Shown here: positions 1 to 7,921 of the stretch, piece after piece
Layout: each line of letters begins with the position of its first letter
How positions within the stretch are numbered: position 1 is the first letter of the stretch
Source of the DNA: a bacterium
Lineage (GTDB): Bacteria; JACRDZ01; JAQUKH01
NCBI GenBank assembly: GCA_028719205.1
Contig: JAQUKH010000028.1
Span: 1-33,708, forward strand
Direction: 5' to 3'
Length of the DNA: 33,708 bases
Notes under the pieces: generated by a model
What the model was told of the DNA's origin: nothing
Databases searched by the model: none
The model's input: only the letters and a program-made list of their open reading frames with translations
Made by a program: the position numbers and the translations under genes

Positions 1-98
1 GTTACGCGTCGGCGTTGATCTTGACAGTTATAATTTTAGTTATCAGCATCGCGTCGAGGATTTTGACAAAGAGGTTTTCAAAACATATTATAAAATAA
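1..98 (+). CDS. pstA: Phosphate ABC transporter permease PstA, C-terminal fragment
   Basis: The window opens inside a reading frame (first full codon at base 3) that ends with TAA at 96-98. The 31 visible residues are a hydrophobic helix (ALILTVIILVISIASRIL) followed by a basic tail (TKRFSKHIIK). This is how the last membrane helix and cytoplasmic end of PstA-type permeases look. The assignment rests mainly on the next gene, which is a clear PstB ATPase in the same orientation; the two would form the usual pstA-pstB pair of the phosphate importer in the inner membrane. The rest of the gene lies outside the window, so the family call is an inference from a short tail plus context. Confidence 0.6.
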   Translation, partial: YASALILTVIILVISIASRILTKRFSKHIIK

Positions 99-100
99 TT

Positions 101-162
101 TGTAGGGGCAGACCCGTGTGTCTGCCCAAATAATAGGGCGAACACATGGGTTCGCCCCTACA
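101..162. repeat. Double-hairpin palindromic repeat, copy 1
   Basis: Two 27-base arms (101-127 and 136-162) are inverted copies with five differences, separated by AAATAATA. Each arm is also a hairpin of its own: GGGCAGAC pairs with GTCTGCCC in the left arm, GGGCGAAC with GTTCGCCC in the right arm. The arms start and end with TGTAGGGGC and GCCCCTACA. The element fills almost all the space between pstA and pstB and ends 14 bases before the pstB start. A second copy lies at 26259-26327. Confidence 0.9.
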
Positions 163-176
163 CACGGGAAATTACA

Positions 177-1190
177 ATGCAATCTAAAACACACATCAGC
201 GTAAAAGACCTATCAATATGGTACAACGGCCAGCAGGCTTTGAATAACATAACTATTGATATTCCTGATAAAAAGATCACGGCGATTATCGGGCCGTCAG
301 GCTGCGGGAAGACGACTTTGCTTAAATCTTTTAACCGCTTGATTGAATTACGAGAAGGGATAAAAATTCAGGGCGAGGTTTTGGTTGACGGCGAGAATAT
401 TTACGGTCCGGATGTTGAAGTTATGGACCTTAGGAAAAAAATGGGTTATCTTTCCCAGCGTCCGCAGGTGTTACCGATGTCTATCTATGAAAATATTGTT
501 TATGGCCCGAGGCTTTTTGGCATAAAAAATAAAAAGGAACTGGATATAATTGTTGAAAAGTATTTGAAAGAGGCTCATTTATGGGATGAAGTAAAAAACA
601 GGCTGCATAATTCCGCTTCAGGCTTATCAATAGGGCAGCAGCAAAGGCTTTGCCTTGCAAGGGGTTTGGCTGTTGAGCCGGAGGCTATATTGGGAGATGA
701 ACCTACTTCCGCTCTGGATCCGATCTCGTCAAACCGGATCGAGGAACAATTTTTAGAGCTAAAAAATCGTTATACGATCGTGCTGGTTACTCACAGTTTA
801 AGCCAGGCTAAACGGATCGCTGATCATGTAGTATTTTTATATCTTGGAAATTTGGTTGAACACGGCCCGGCGGACGTTATTTTTAAAAATCCGAAATATA
901 TGAAAACACAAAGTTATATTAACGGAAAAGTTATTGAAGAGCCTGATATAGATAAAACCCTGGATTTGAAAGGAACAGTCCTCTCCGGCAATTTTGTGAA
1001 GATAAAACTGGCTTTGGAAGAACTCGAAGCGGGGAAAGTATTAAAAATTATTATTGACGATAATCCTGAAAAATCAGGGATCCTGAATTTTATTGAATTT
1101 GACGGACATAAGGTCCTTGAAATAAAAAGGCTAAACACAAAAGATTGGGAAGTAATTGCCAGGAAACAGGAGCGGGATTATTTTGTTTAA
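177..1190 (+). CDS. pstB: PstB-type phosphate ABC transporter ATPase with C-terminal TusA-like domain
   Basis: Cytoplasmic ATPase of the phosphate importer. Residues 1-255 are a standard PstB: Walker A GPSGCGKTT (39-47), a Q-loop region (SQRPQVLPMS), the ABC signature LSIGQQQR, Walker B with DEPTSALDP, and the switch histidine in THS. PstB proteins are usually about 250 residues and end shortly after the equivalent of NPKYMKTQSYINGK. This one continues to 337. Residues 261-331 (LDLKG..., KIKLALEELEAGKVLKIIIDD, GHKVLEI, ending IARK) follow the TusA/SirA sulfurtransferase fold pattern, but the catalytic CPxP motif is replaced by LSGN, so the domain has no active cysteine. The ATG at 177 has no good Shine-Dalgarno sequence because the repeat sits just upstream. 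The stop overlaps the convergent methyltransferase gene by four bases. The ATPase call is firm; the C-terminal domain call rests on pattern matching by eye. Confidence 0.9.
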   Translation: MQSKTHISVKDLSIWYNGQQALNNITIDIPDKKITAIIGPSGCGKTTLLKSFNRLIELREGIKIQGEVLVDGENIYGPDVEVMDLRKKMGYLSQRPQVLPMSIYENIVYGPRLFGIKNKKELDIIVEKYLKEAHLWDEVKNRLHNSASGLSIGQQQRLCLARGLAVEPEAILGDEPTSALDPISSNRIEEQFLELKNRYTIVLVTHSLSQAKRIADHVVFLYLGNLVEHGPADVIFKNPKYMKTQSYINGKVIEEPDIDKTLDLKGTVLSGNFVKIKLALEELEAGKVLKIIIDDNPEKSGILNFIEFDGHKVLEIKRLNTKDWEVIARKQERDYFV

Positions 1191-1987
1191 AATTTATTTT
1201 CGCGGGTAAAAATAAAAGCTTTGTGCCAGGAATGATCTTTTAAAAAGCTTGTTCCTGAAAATAAAAGGTCAACCGGTATAGATAAAAATACAGAAATATA
1301 CAGTAACAAATAATATAGCGGAACCGGTATGCCTTTTGAATGCAAGATCAGTTTCTGCTTAATTGGCATTATATCAACCGAATAAGTATTTTTCAAAGAC
1401 GCTCCGGCCTCTTTGAATGCCGATAAATATTCCATTTCACTCCGGATGAACAATATATCGCTGAATGAATTTTTATCGCGGGCCCGGTTGGGGGCTACTT
1501 CCAGAATAAAAATTTTGCCGTTTTTATTGAGCAGCCTGACCATATTACCCACACTTTTTTTAAATTCTTTTTCATCTGTGATATGCTGAAGCACGGTAAC
1601 ACAGGTTATCAGGTCAAAAGTATCCGCGGGAAGTTCTATCTCGGCGATCGCCGCGTTCAGGAAATCCACGTTCTTATCGGCCGGTATTCCGGCAATTTTG
1701 ATCATTTCATTTGATATGTCCGCGCCTGTTACCTTGGCTCCTTTTTGCGCGAGGATACGGCACCACCTGCCTACTCCGCAGCCCAGGTCAAGTACTTTTT
1801 TATTTTTAATATCAATGGAATTAAGCATCTTGTAAAAAACCTTTTTATGTATCAGGTCAATATATTTATTATAAAAATACGGTGAACCATAAGAGCATAT
1901 AGCTTTAAATCCGTTTTGAGAATTGCCGTACTGCTGCGCCCTGTTATCCCAATATTCCTTTTTTATATCAGGCATATTTATATCCAT
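1187..1987 (-). CDS. Class I SAM-dependent methyltransferase
   Basis: A 266-residue protein with a Rossmann-type methyltransferase core. Motif I, VLDLGCGVGRW, is at residues 65-75, the acidic end of strand 2 is GADIS, and motif IV-like residues are DTFDLITCVTVLQHI, as in the Methyltransf_11/25 group. The target is not evident. Residues about 215-250 are strongly hydrophobic (LYYLLLYISVFLSIPVDLLF), which is unusual for a soluble methyltransferase and suggests membrane association. The start at 1987 is supported by AAGGTGG seven bases upstream on the minus strand; the gene overlaps the end of the upstream glycosyltransferase by 20 bases, so it is translated from the same message. It is the last gene of the four-gene minus-strand locus. 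Modification of a lipid-linked or secreted glycan is a reasonable guess from the neighbours. Confidence 0.85.
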   Translation of the reverse strand: MDINMPDIKKEYWDNRAQQYGNSQNGFKAICSYGSPYFYNKYIDLIHKKVFYKMLNSIDIKNKKVLDLGCGVGRWCRILAQKGAKVTGADISNEMIKIAGIPADKNVDFLNAAIAEIELPADTFDLITCVTVLQHITDEKEFKKSVGNMVRLLNKNGKIFILEVAPNRARDKNSFSDILFIRSEMEYLSAFKEAGASLKNTYSVDIMPIKQKLILHSKGIPVPLYYLLLYISVFLSIPVDLLFSGTSFLKDHSWHKAFIFTRENKF

Positions 1988-3263
1988 CTTCGACCACCTT
2001 TACTCCGAATATTTTTATTGTTATAAAGTTTAGAAAACCCAAAGTTTTTGGGACCAATCCCATATATAAACTATAAAAAGGAAAAAGAGGTAAAATATAG
2101 TAATATTTATTCCTTCTTCTGCGTTCAACAGATATAAGCAGTAAATACATTATCAGCATGCAAAACACATAGAAATACAGGAACAGAGCAGGATTGGTGA
2201 AATAATAGTCCGGGATCAAATTAAGGCCTGCCAAGTTATCAAAGAAATTTAAAAAGGAAACTGCGAGGAGAACAATTGAAAGCATTCTTAGGGGATGAAA
2301 AATAACCGATATGAAAATGTTATAAATTATGTATTGGTAGATCGAATAAAATTTCCTGGGTAAAAATCTTAACTGGCCGGCCATAAGGGTATCGATTTTA
2401 ATTAATGAAAAATCCCATCCCATCCTCTGTTGTGTAAGATCCTTTAAAGTCTTTCTTTGTTTCGTTAATACGCTTAACCGCCCGTCATAATAAATATGCC
2501 CGCCGCTTGTTAATATCCGCAAAGATGTTTCATAATCTTCTCCATATACGCTTTGGCTGTGTTTGGATAAAACGGATTCAAGAAAGCCGCGCTTAAAAAA
2601 AGCGAAAGCGCCGGAGATAACGGTGAGTTCTTCCATGGATTTTTTTGCCAATCCCATGGAAATTTTATATTCAAAGTTCTGAAGCCGCTCTAAGATCGAA
2701 TTCCCTTCCACCAGAATTCTTACAGCGCAAGCGTCAAAGGAAGAATTTTGAAAATTATTTAAAACCTCATCAAAATCAGATATTTTTTTATTATGTTCCT
2801 TAGGATTTAAATTCAGTATCGCTGAATCCGGATCCATTACGATCACTGTATAGATCCTTTCCGGCAGTTTTTTTAGTCCATTAAGTATGCTTGCCGGCTT
2901 TTGTAAATTATGTTCATTTGTAATAAAAGGAATGCCGCGTTCTTTTAAGAGAGCGGCGGTATTATCACTGGAAGCATCATCAATAATTAATATATTTTGA
3001 TAACCGAAAGGTTTTATATTTTTAACAAAGTTTTCGAATGTCTTTGAAATATTATAAACAGAAATAATAACCTTGTATGAATTTAACCCGGAGGCATTTG
3101 CCCCGTTTTTATTCCGCGCATTTTCTTTTTTTACGGAGGTTGGCAGCATGGAATTACCTTCTTTGGTATTTTTTTTCCGGTAGATCAATTTTATTATAAA
3201 ATCAACTGAATCTATCAGCGGGATATACAGCCCTATAACGAGTGCTAATATTATTTTTACCAT
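1968..3263 (-). CDS. Membrane-bound family 2 glycosyltransferase, processive-synthase type
   Basis: A 431-residue protein with one N-terminal membrane segment (3-27), a cytoplasmic GT-A domain (about 62-290), and two or three C-terminal membrane segments (about 300-335, 345-378, 395-420). Visible GT2 signatures are the nucleotide-binding IIDDASSDNT (residues 93-102), DxD at D144-P-D146, the acid/base-like GED at 241-243, and QQRMGW at 278-283, which corresponds to the Q(Q/R)xRW motif of processive synthases such as cellulose, poly-GlcNAc and hyaluronan synthases. The likely role is inner-membrane synthesis and perhaps translocation of a polysaccharide; donor sugar and product cannot be read from sequence. 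It overlaps the barrel gene by seven bases upstream and the methyltransferase by 20 downstream. The Shine-Dalgarno match before the ATG at 3263 is weak. No BcsB or PilZ partner is visible. Confidence 0.85.
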   Translation of the reverse strand: MVKIILALVIGLYIPLIDSVDFIIKLIYRKKNTKEGNSMLPTSVKKENARNKNGANASGLNSYKVIISVYNISKTFENFVKNIKPFGYQNILIIDDASSDNTAALLKERGIPFITNEHNLQKPASILNGLKKLPERIYTVIVMDPDSAILNLNPKEHNKKISDFDEVLNNFQNSSFDACAVRILVEGNSILERLQNFEYKISMGLAKKSMEELTVISGAFAFFKRGFLESVLSKHSQSVYGEDYETSLRILTSGGHIYYDGRLSVLTKQRKTLKDLTQQRMGWDFSLIKIDTLMAGQLRFLPRKFYSIYQYIIYNIFISVIFHPLRMLSIVLLAVSFLNFFDNLAGLNLIPDYYFTNPALFLYFYVFCMLIMYLLLISVERRRRNKYYYILPLFPFYSLYMGLVPKTLGFLNFITIKIFGVKVVEDGYKYA

Positions 3264-4051
3264 GTGTGTATAAATCCTATTCCAATAACTTCCTGCTCGG
3301 CGTTAATTGGTTTTTTACGTTTTTGAAAGCTGATGTCAGCTGTCAGCCACCAGTCTTTTTTAATATTCATTTTCCAGAGCGCGGCAAAAGTATCGGCCCT
3401 GAATTTCCCTAATTCTTCCACGACAAGATATGATTCAGAATTATTAATATACATAAATCCAAATTCATGGCGGGAAGAAAGAAAATAATCCGCTTTTAAA
3501 AGAAAGGAATTATTTGATACCGATAAAGAATTGACATCAAAAGTTGTAACGGCATGAAAGACCTTTACATGTAAATTAACTTTCGGTAAAGAAAAATCTG
3601 TCGCCCCTAAAGAATATATGTGTACATGGGCATCTTCAAAAATATTAGACTTATATCCGAAATGAAGAATATTTTTGCTTTTCAAATTATAGGTTAATTC
3701 CGTATCGGAGAACAATTTAGGGAAGGTCCATTTGTTTGAAGAAAAACCCAGGGTTTCTCTTAAAGCGAATTTATCGTCAAGTTTAAAAGAGCCGCCGATT
3801 TCCTGTAAACTTTCATTTGTCTTGAATTTATCCTGATAGGTAATTTGGGCAAAAAGAATGATATCTTTTAATTTCCTGTCAATAAATAACAGTGAGGTTC
3901 CCTTGGTTCCGCTGGTGCCGAAAGAATAGTTTTCCAGAAAATATCTGTTTTGGATTTCATAATATTTTTCTTCAGCAGTAAATACCGTTGAGAAAAGCAG
4001 TATTAATAAAATCATAGATATAATTATGATATAAACATTTTTTTTAAACAT
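3257..4051 (-). CDS. Outer-membrane beta-barrel protein, YaiO-like
   Basis: About 264 residues: a hydrophobic signal sequence (roughly 1-25, with FSTVFTA before the cleavage zone) followed by alternating polar/aromatic stretches typical of transmembrane beta strands, ending in the aromatic residue Trp (IGIGFIHTW). A terminal aromatic is the usual sorting signal for outer-membrane barrels. Overall length and strand pattern resemble the YaiO family, some members of which occur beside exopolysaccharide glycosyltransferases; that family call is from memory and is tentative. An ATG at 4051 and a TTG at 4060 are both possible starts; neither has a clear Shine-Dalgarno sequence, and I use the ATG. 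The gene overlaps both neighbours, so tight co-expression with the radical SAM protein and the glycosyltransferase is likely. A role as the exit pore for the polysaccharide is an inference. Confidence 0.65.
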   Translation of the reverse strand: MFKKNVYIIIISMILLILLFSTVFTAEEKYYEIQNRYFLENYSFGTSGTKGTSLLFIDRKLKDIILFAQITYQDKFKTNESLQEIGGSFKLDDKFALRETLGFSSNKWTFPKLFSDTELTYNLKSKNILHFGYKSNIFEDAHVHIYSLGATDFSLPKVNLHVKVFHAVTTFDVNSLSVSNNSFLLKADYFLSSRHEFGFMYINNSESYLVVEELGKFRADTFAALWKMNIKKDWWLTADISFQKRKKPINAEQEVIGIGFIHTW

Positions 4052-5609
4052 TTTGTTCAACCATTGTTAATATCTTATTTTTAAAATATTCAGGTGAATT
4101 AGCTAACCTCACCGGATAAGCCTCGGTAACAGACATTATATACAGCAAAGAACGGAGGCGTGAAGGGAAATACTCAACGTTATATTTATTTTTAAAATAG
4201 GTGATATTGTTTTGCATAATTTTATCTGTTATCTGGATGAAATCCTGGAGTTCTTTTGACCTAGGCTGGATACTGATGCCCCGAAGTAATTTATTTTTGG
4301 TTAAAGGGATCTGTATATTTTTGTATAAAATCAGGTCCTGCAGACCGGGGTCCTGTGTCATTTTAGATCCGGCAAACGGGATAACTGACGGATAGATAGA
4401 AACCTCACAGCCTTTTTCCAAATATTCGATACATTTACTTAAAGTAAGGAAAACATCGTTAAAAGAACAGTCCGGGGATATTAAAATTATATCTAGAAAG
4501 GGTTTTATTCCAACCTCTAAACTGATATTTAATATTTTATCAATTTTATTATAAATTGTTTCTTTGTTGTATTCTTTTAAAGTATTTATTGAAAAAGATT
4601 CAACGCCGTAACCTATCAGCCTGAATCCGGCTGATTTCATCAGTTTCAGGTCATTCTCATCCAAAGAATCTATCCTGCAGGAAGCGATAAAAGTAAGATC
4701 TTCAGGGATCAAATTATCTTTTTTGCACTTGATTATATCCTCGAAAATGTTAGGATTCCTTTTTTCCCCTCTAAGAACAAAAATATCATCCTGAAAAATT
4801 ATTGTTTTAACAGAAGGATATTGACTGGTTATTTTGGTTAACATCAATATTATATCCTTTGAGGTCAACCTTACTAATTTTGCTTTATGGCAGTTATTTG
4901 CAAAACTTAAAAAGTTGGTATAGCAGCAAAAAGAACAATTCATCGGGCAGTAATTCGAGGTCATTAACCTGATACTGTTAACTTCGCGGAGATGATAAGT
5001 ATTTTCCTTAAGGAGAGAATTATCCATATGGGAAATAGCCTTTATTTTATGCCAATAAGCCGTGACAGGGATTTCCTGATAAGGAATACTGAAAGTGGCA
5101 AGCTTAAATAGTTCATAATCCAGAGGGATATTGTGATTCCTGATGAATATTCCGGATTCTTTATAAACTAAACCGGGTGTATGTTTGTTGACAACTCCAT
5201 TAATTTTTAATGAAGTACAAATATTTAGTAAAGGGATTTCTCCTTCGCCCATGACACAATAATCCAGGGAAGAATTATTTAATACTGTTTCATATTCAAA
5301 CGTCGCTCCAATTCCTCCTCCTATACAAATAATATTTTTATATTGCGATTTTACTAAATTGATCAGTGAAAGGTCATAAGGCAAAGTCATGCTTGTAATG
5401 GAAAAACCTATGATCTTTGGATTATAATATTTGACCATTGACATAAGGGTCTGGTAAGGATCTAAGTACAGGTTAGGGTCAAAAACAGCGCATTTTATTC
5501 CATAGTTCCTGACAAATCCGCAGATCCTCCATATGCCTAATGGCGGGGCAATAAATGACTGATTTCCTTTAAGGGGATCATATGGGCCTACCAAAAGAAC
5601 GTCCAGCAT
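4044..5609 (-). CDS. B12-binding domain radical SAM protein
   Basis: A 521-residue protein. Residues about 1-135 form a cobalamin-binding-like Rossmann domain that starts VLLVGPYDP and contains PKIIGFSITSMT, CIGGGIGATFEYE and YCVMGEGE. Residues about 205-430 are the radical SAM barrel with the cluster motif C221-x3-C225-x2-C228 (CPMNCSFC). The following residue is also Cys. This architecture is that of B12-dependent radical SAM enzymes (the HpnP/BchE/P-methylase group), which include C-methylases and ring-forming enzymes; the substrate is unknown. I place the start at the ATG at 5609 because GGAG lies seven bases upstream; a GTG at 5636 opens the same frame but falls inside a hairpin. It is the first gene of the four-gene minus-strand locus and overlaps the barrel gene, which suggests it modifies the glycan or lipid made by that locus. 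Confidence 0.85.
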   Translation of the reverse strand: MLDVLLVGPYDPLKGNQSFIAPPLGIWRICGFVRNYGIKCAVFDPNLYLDPYQTLMSMVKYYNPKIIGFSITSMTLPYDLSLINLVKSQYKNIICIGGGIGATFEYETVLNNSSLDYCVMGEGEIPLLNICTSLKINGVVNKHTPGLVYKESGIFIRNHNIPLDYELFKLATFSIPYQEIPVTAYWHKIKAISHMDNSLLKENTYHLREVNSIRLMTSNYCPMNCSFCCYTNFLSFANNCHKAKLVRLTSKDIILMLTKITSQYPSVKTIIFQDDIFVLRGEKRNPNIFEDIIKCKKDNLIPEDLTFIASCRIDSLDENDLKLMKSAGFRLIGYGVESFSINTLKEYNKETIYNKIDKILNISLEVGIKPFLDIILISPDCSFNDVFLTLSKCIEYLEKGCEVSIYPSVIPFAGSKMTQDPGLQDLILYKNIQIPLTKNKLLRGISIQPRSKELQDFIQITDKIMQNNITYFKNKYNVEYFPSRLRSLLYIMSVTEAYPVRLANSPEYFKNKILTMVEQNV

Positions 5610-5627
5610 TGGGTATCTCCAAAATAA

Positions 5628-5663
5628 AAAAGTCACTTAAGTTTAAAAACCTAAGTGACTTTT
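5628..5663 (-). terminator. Leader hairpin with U-tract (possible attenuator)
   Basis: AAAAGTCACTTA (5628-5639) and TAAGTGACTTTT (5652-5663) are perfect 12-bp inverted repeats with a 12-base loop. Read on the minus strand, the stem is followed by a T-rich run (CTTTTTTATTTT), then the GGAG ribosome-binding site and ATG of the radical SAM gene. It therefore lies in the 5' leader of the locus and could stop or slow transcription there. The stem is AT-rich, so a weak terminator or ribosome-access control are both possible. Confidence 0.55.
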
Positions 5664-5737
5664 GTCCTTGAAAAACGACTCCTGTCCTTATTTTTGCTGA
5701 CAGATCAATATATTTATCAGAGCATTTACTTAAATCA

Positions 5738-5766
5738 ATGCTATTCCTCTTTTTTTAGTTTGTCAA
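5738..5766 (-). promoter_or_regulatory. Predicted sigma-70-type promoter for the minus-strand locus
   Basis: On the minus strand, TTGACA (5766-5761) is followed after 17 bases by TAGCAT (5743-5738). The -35 is a perfect consensus; the -10 matches four of six. Transcription would give a leader of roughly 120 bases before the radical SAM start, containing the hairpin at 5628-5663. A short inverted repeat (AGCATT/AATGCT, 5721-5742) overlaps the -10 and could be an operator. Confidence 0.6.
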
Positions 5767-5806
5767 TATCTATTTATTATCTATTTATCATCAAGGATAA
5801 TACTTA

Positions 5807-5835
5807 TTGAAATAGATCCTGAATTAAAGTATAGT
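5807..5835 (+). promoter_or_regulatory. Predicted promoter of glgB giving a near-leaderless mRNA
   Basis: TTGAAA (5807-5812), a 17-base spacer, then TATAGT (5830-5835); each box matches consensus in five of six positions. The expected start of transcription is about 5842, only three bases before the glgB ATG. No Shine-Dalgarno sequence precedes the ATG, which agrees with a leaderless transcript. Confidence 0.65.
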
Positions 5836-5844
5836 ATTCTTACT

Positions 5845-7758
5845 ATGGACAACGAAATAAGCCTGTTTACGGATTATGATATTCATCTTTTTAAAGAAGG
5901 CAATCATTTTACCATTTATGAAAAATTGGGTTCGCATCTGATGAAGGTAAATGGTGTTGAAGGAGCCTATTTCGCGTTATGGGCGCCTAACGCTGTGAAA
6001 GTTTTTGTTATCGGTGATTTTAACGCGTGGAATACCAACGCGAATCTGATGTCCTTAAGAAAAGACGGATCCGGTATCTGGGAAATTTTTATACCGAATG
6101 TGGTAAAAGGCGCTGTATATAAATATCATATTGTTTCCAAATACCGTAATTATAAAGTCAATAAAGGAGACCCTTACGCGTTTTACTGGGAAGTGCCTTC
6201 AAAGACCGCGTCGCGTGTCTGGGATCTGGATTACAAATGGAATGATGCGTCATGGATGAAAGACAGGATCCATCACAATAGTTTAAACGCGCCTATTTCG
6301 ATCTATGAAGTTCACCTTGGTTCATGGAGAAGGGTCCCTGAAGAAAAAAACCGGTTTTTAACCTACCGTGAAATGGCGACTATTTTAACTGATTATATTA
6401 AGGCAATGGGATTCACGCATGTCGAGTTTTTACCTGTTATGGAACATCCGCTTTACCGTTCATGGGGGTATCAGACCGTCGGATATTTCGCGCCAACGAG
6501 CCGTTACGGCACACCGCAGGATTTCATGTTCCTTGTTGATTATCTGCATCAGAATAATATTGCCGTAATACTGGATTGGGTGCCGTCGCATTTTCCGTCG
6601 GATGAACACGGGCTTTCATATTTTGACGGGACGCATCTTTATGAACATGAAGACCGGCGGAAAGGTTTTCATCCGGATTGGAAGACCCATATTTTTAATT
6701 ATGGAAGAGGAGAGGTTTGGAATTTTCTTATCAGTAACGCGTTATTCTGGCTGAAGAATTATCATATTGACGGGATCAGAGTGGACGCGGTAGCGTCGAT
6801 GCTGTATCTTGATTATTCACGCAAAGAAGGCGAGTGGATCCCGAATAAATACGGGGGCAGGGAGAACATCGAAGCGATAGATTTTATCAAGCGGTTCAAT
6901 GAGGTTATTTACGGTAATGTAGAAGGGGTCCAGACTTTCGCGGAAGAATCAACGGCTTGGGGTATGGTATCGCGCCCTGTGCATGTCGGCGGATTGGGCT
7001 TCGGGATGAAGTGGAACATGGGCTGGATGCACGATACGCTTGAATATTTTAAGAAAGATCCGCTTCACCGGAAGCATCACCAGAACGATATCACATTCAG
7101 TATGTGGTATGCCTTTACCGAGAATTTTCTGCTTCCGTTTTCTCACGATGAGGTAGTTCACGGAAAGGGTTCGCTTTTTGGAAAAATGTCCGGAATAGAC
7201 ACCTGGCAGAAATTCGCGAATTTAAGGCTTTTGTTCGGATTTATGTATATGCATCCCGGCAAGAAACTTTTGTTTATGGGTGATGAGATCGCCCAGTGGA
7301 AGGAATGGGATGAGGCGCACAGCCTGGAATGGGATGTCCTTAAATATCCCGATCACCAGGGGATCAGGATGTGGGTCCGCGATCTTAATTATTTTTACAG
7401 GAATGAACCTGCGATGTATGAACTTGATTTTGAACTTGCCGGTTTTAAATGGGTGGATTTCCATGATGTGAATAACAGCATATTAAGTTTCTTGAGAATG
7501 GGGAAAACCACTGACGATAAAATACTCGTGATCTGTAATTTTACGCCTGTCATCCGGCATGATTACAAAGTCGGAGTGCCGGAGGATGGATTCTGGAAAG
7601 AGGTATTGAACAGCGACGCGAAATGTTACGGAGGCAGTAACCAGGGAAATATGGGGGGCGTTGAGGCGGTTGAATTCAATATGAATAATATGGATCATTC
7701 CATTTCCGTAACCCTGCCGCCGCTGGGGGTTGTGGTATTTAAAAAAGAGGCTGAATAA
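5845..7758 (+). CDS. glgB: 1,4-alpha-glucan branching enzyme GlgB
   Basis: Cytoplasmic enzyme that cuts alpha-1,4 chains and reattaches them in alpha-1,6 linkage during glycogen synthesis. At 637 residues it has the usual bacterial length. Residues about 35-120 are the N-terminal CBM48 domain ([20 protein letters not shown]), followed by the GH13 barrel and a C-terminal all-beta domain ending [10 protein letters not shown]. The catalytic triad is visible: nucleophile D314 in GIRVDAV, acid/base E367 in TFAEES, and D435 in SHDEVVHGK. It is transcribed alone, divergently from the radical SAM locus, from a promoter that leaves almost no leader. The next glucan genes resume at 12580 after the chaperone-usher block. 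Identification is firm. Confidence 0.97.
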   Translation: MDNEISLFTDYDIHLFKEGNHFTIYEKLGSHLMKVNGVEGAYFALWAPNAVKVFVIGDFNAWNTNANLMSLRKDGSGIWEIFIPNVVKGAVYKYHIVSKYRNYKVNKGDPYAFYWEVPSKTASRVWDLDYKWNDASWMKDRIHHNSLNAPISIYEVHLGSWRRVPEEKNRFLTYREMATILTDYIKAMGFTHVEFLPVMEHPLYRSWGYQTVGYFAPTSRYGTPQDFMFLVDYLHQNNIAVILDWVPSHFPSDEHGLSYFDGTHLYEHEDRRKGFHPDWKTHIFNYGRGEVWNFLISNALFWLKNYHIDGIRVDAVASMLYLDYSRKEGEWIPNKYGGRENIEAIDFIKRFNEVIYGNVEGVQTFAEESTAWGMVSRPVHVGGLGFGMKWNMGWMHDTLEYFKKDPLHRKHHQNDITFSMWYAFTENFLLPFSHDEVVHGKGSLFGKMSGIDTWQKFANLRLLFGFMYMHPGKKLLFMGDEIAQWKEWDEAHSLEWDVLKYPDHQGIRMWVRDLNYFYRNEPAMYELDFELAGFKWVDFHDVNNSILSFLRMGKTTDDKILVICNFTPVIRHDYKVGVPEDGFWKEVLNSDAKCYGGSNQGNMGGVEAVEFNMNNMDHSISVTLPPLGVVVFKKEAE

Positions 7759-7774
7759 AAATTTAAAAAAAGAC

Positions 7775-7802
7775 TTGACAAACAGAAAAAAAGTATTATT
7801 AT
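7775..7802 (+). promoter_or_regulatory. Predicted promoter of the chaperone-usher operon
   Basis: TTGACA (7775-7780), a 16-base spacer, and TATTAT (7797-7802). Transcription would begin near 7809 and run through a leader of about 250 bases that contains the terminator at 7880-7921 and an unused-looking ribosome-binding sequence at 7935. The non-coding stretch 7759-8059 therefore holds a promoter, a structured leader and one arm of an inverted repeat; I see no RNA family I can name in it. Confidence 0.6.
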
Positions 7803-7879
7803 CAAATTATAGTTTTAAGAGTATTTTTTTTAAACTTCGATTTTTAGATCTCTGAGGGGCAAGAGTCATTTAAGGACAT

Positions 7880-7921
7880 AAGCCGCTTGTTATACTGAAA
7901 AGTATAATAAGCGGCTTTTTT
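7880..7921 (+). terminator. Strong rho-independent terminator inside the leader of the pilus operon
   Basis: AAGCCGCTT (7880-7888) pairs with AAGCGGCTT (7909-7917); after one G-U pair, TTATACT pairs with AGTATAA, closed by a GAAA tetraloop. The stem has about 17 pairs and is followed by a T run. It lies downstream of the promoter at 7775 and upstream of the first gene at 8060, the usual place of a riboswitch or attenuator expression platform. It could also terminate read-through from glgB. GGGGC at 7856-7860 could compete for part of the 5' stem. Confidence 0.85.

Noticed and set aside
900-1190. PstB fusion as an artefact of a lost stop codon and separate small gene
   Set aside because: The frame is continuous, there is no start codon with ribosome-binding site at the domain border, and the linker is in-frame coding sequence; a true fusion is the simpler reading.
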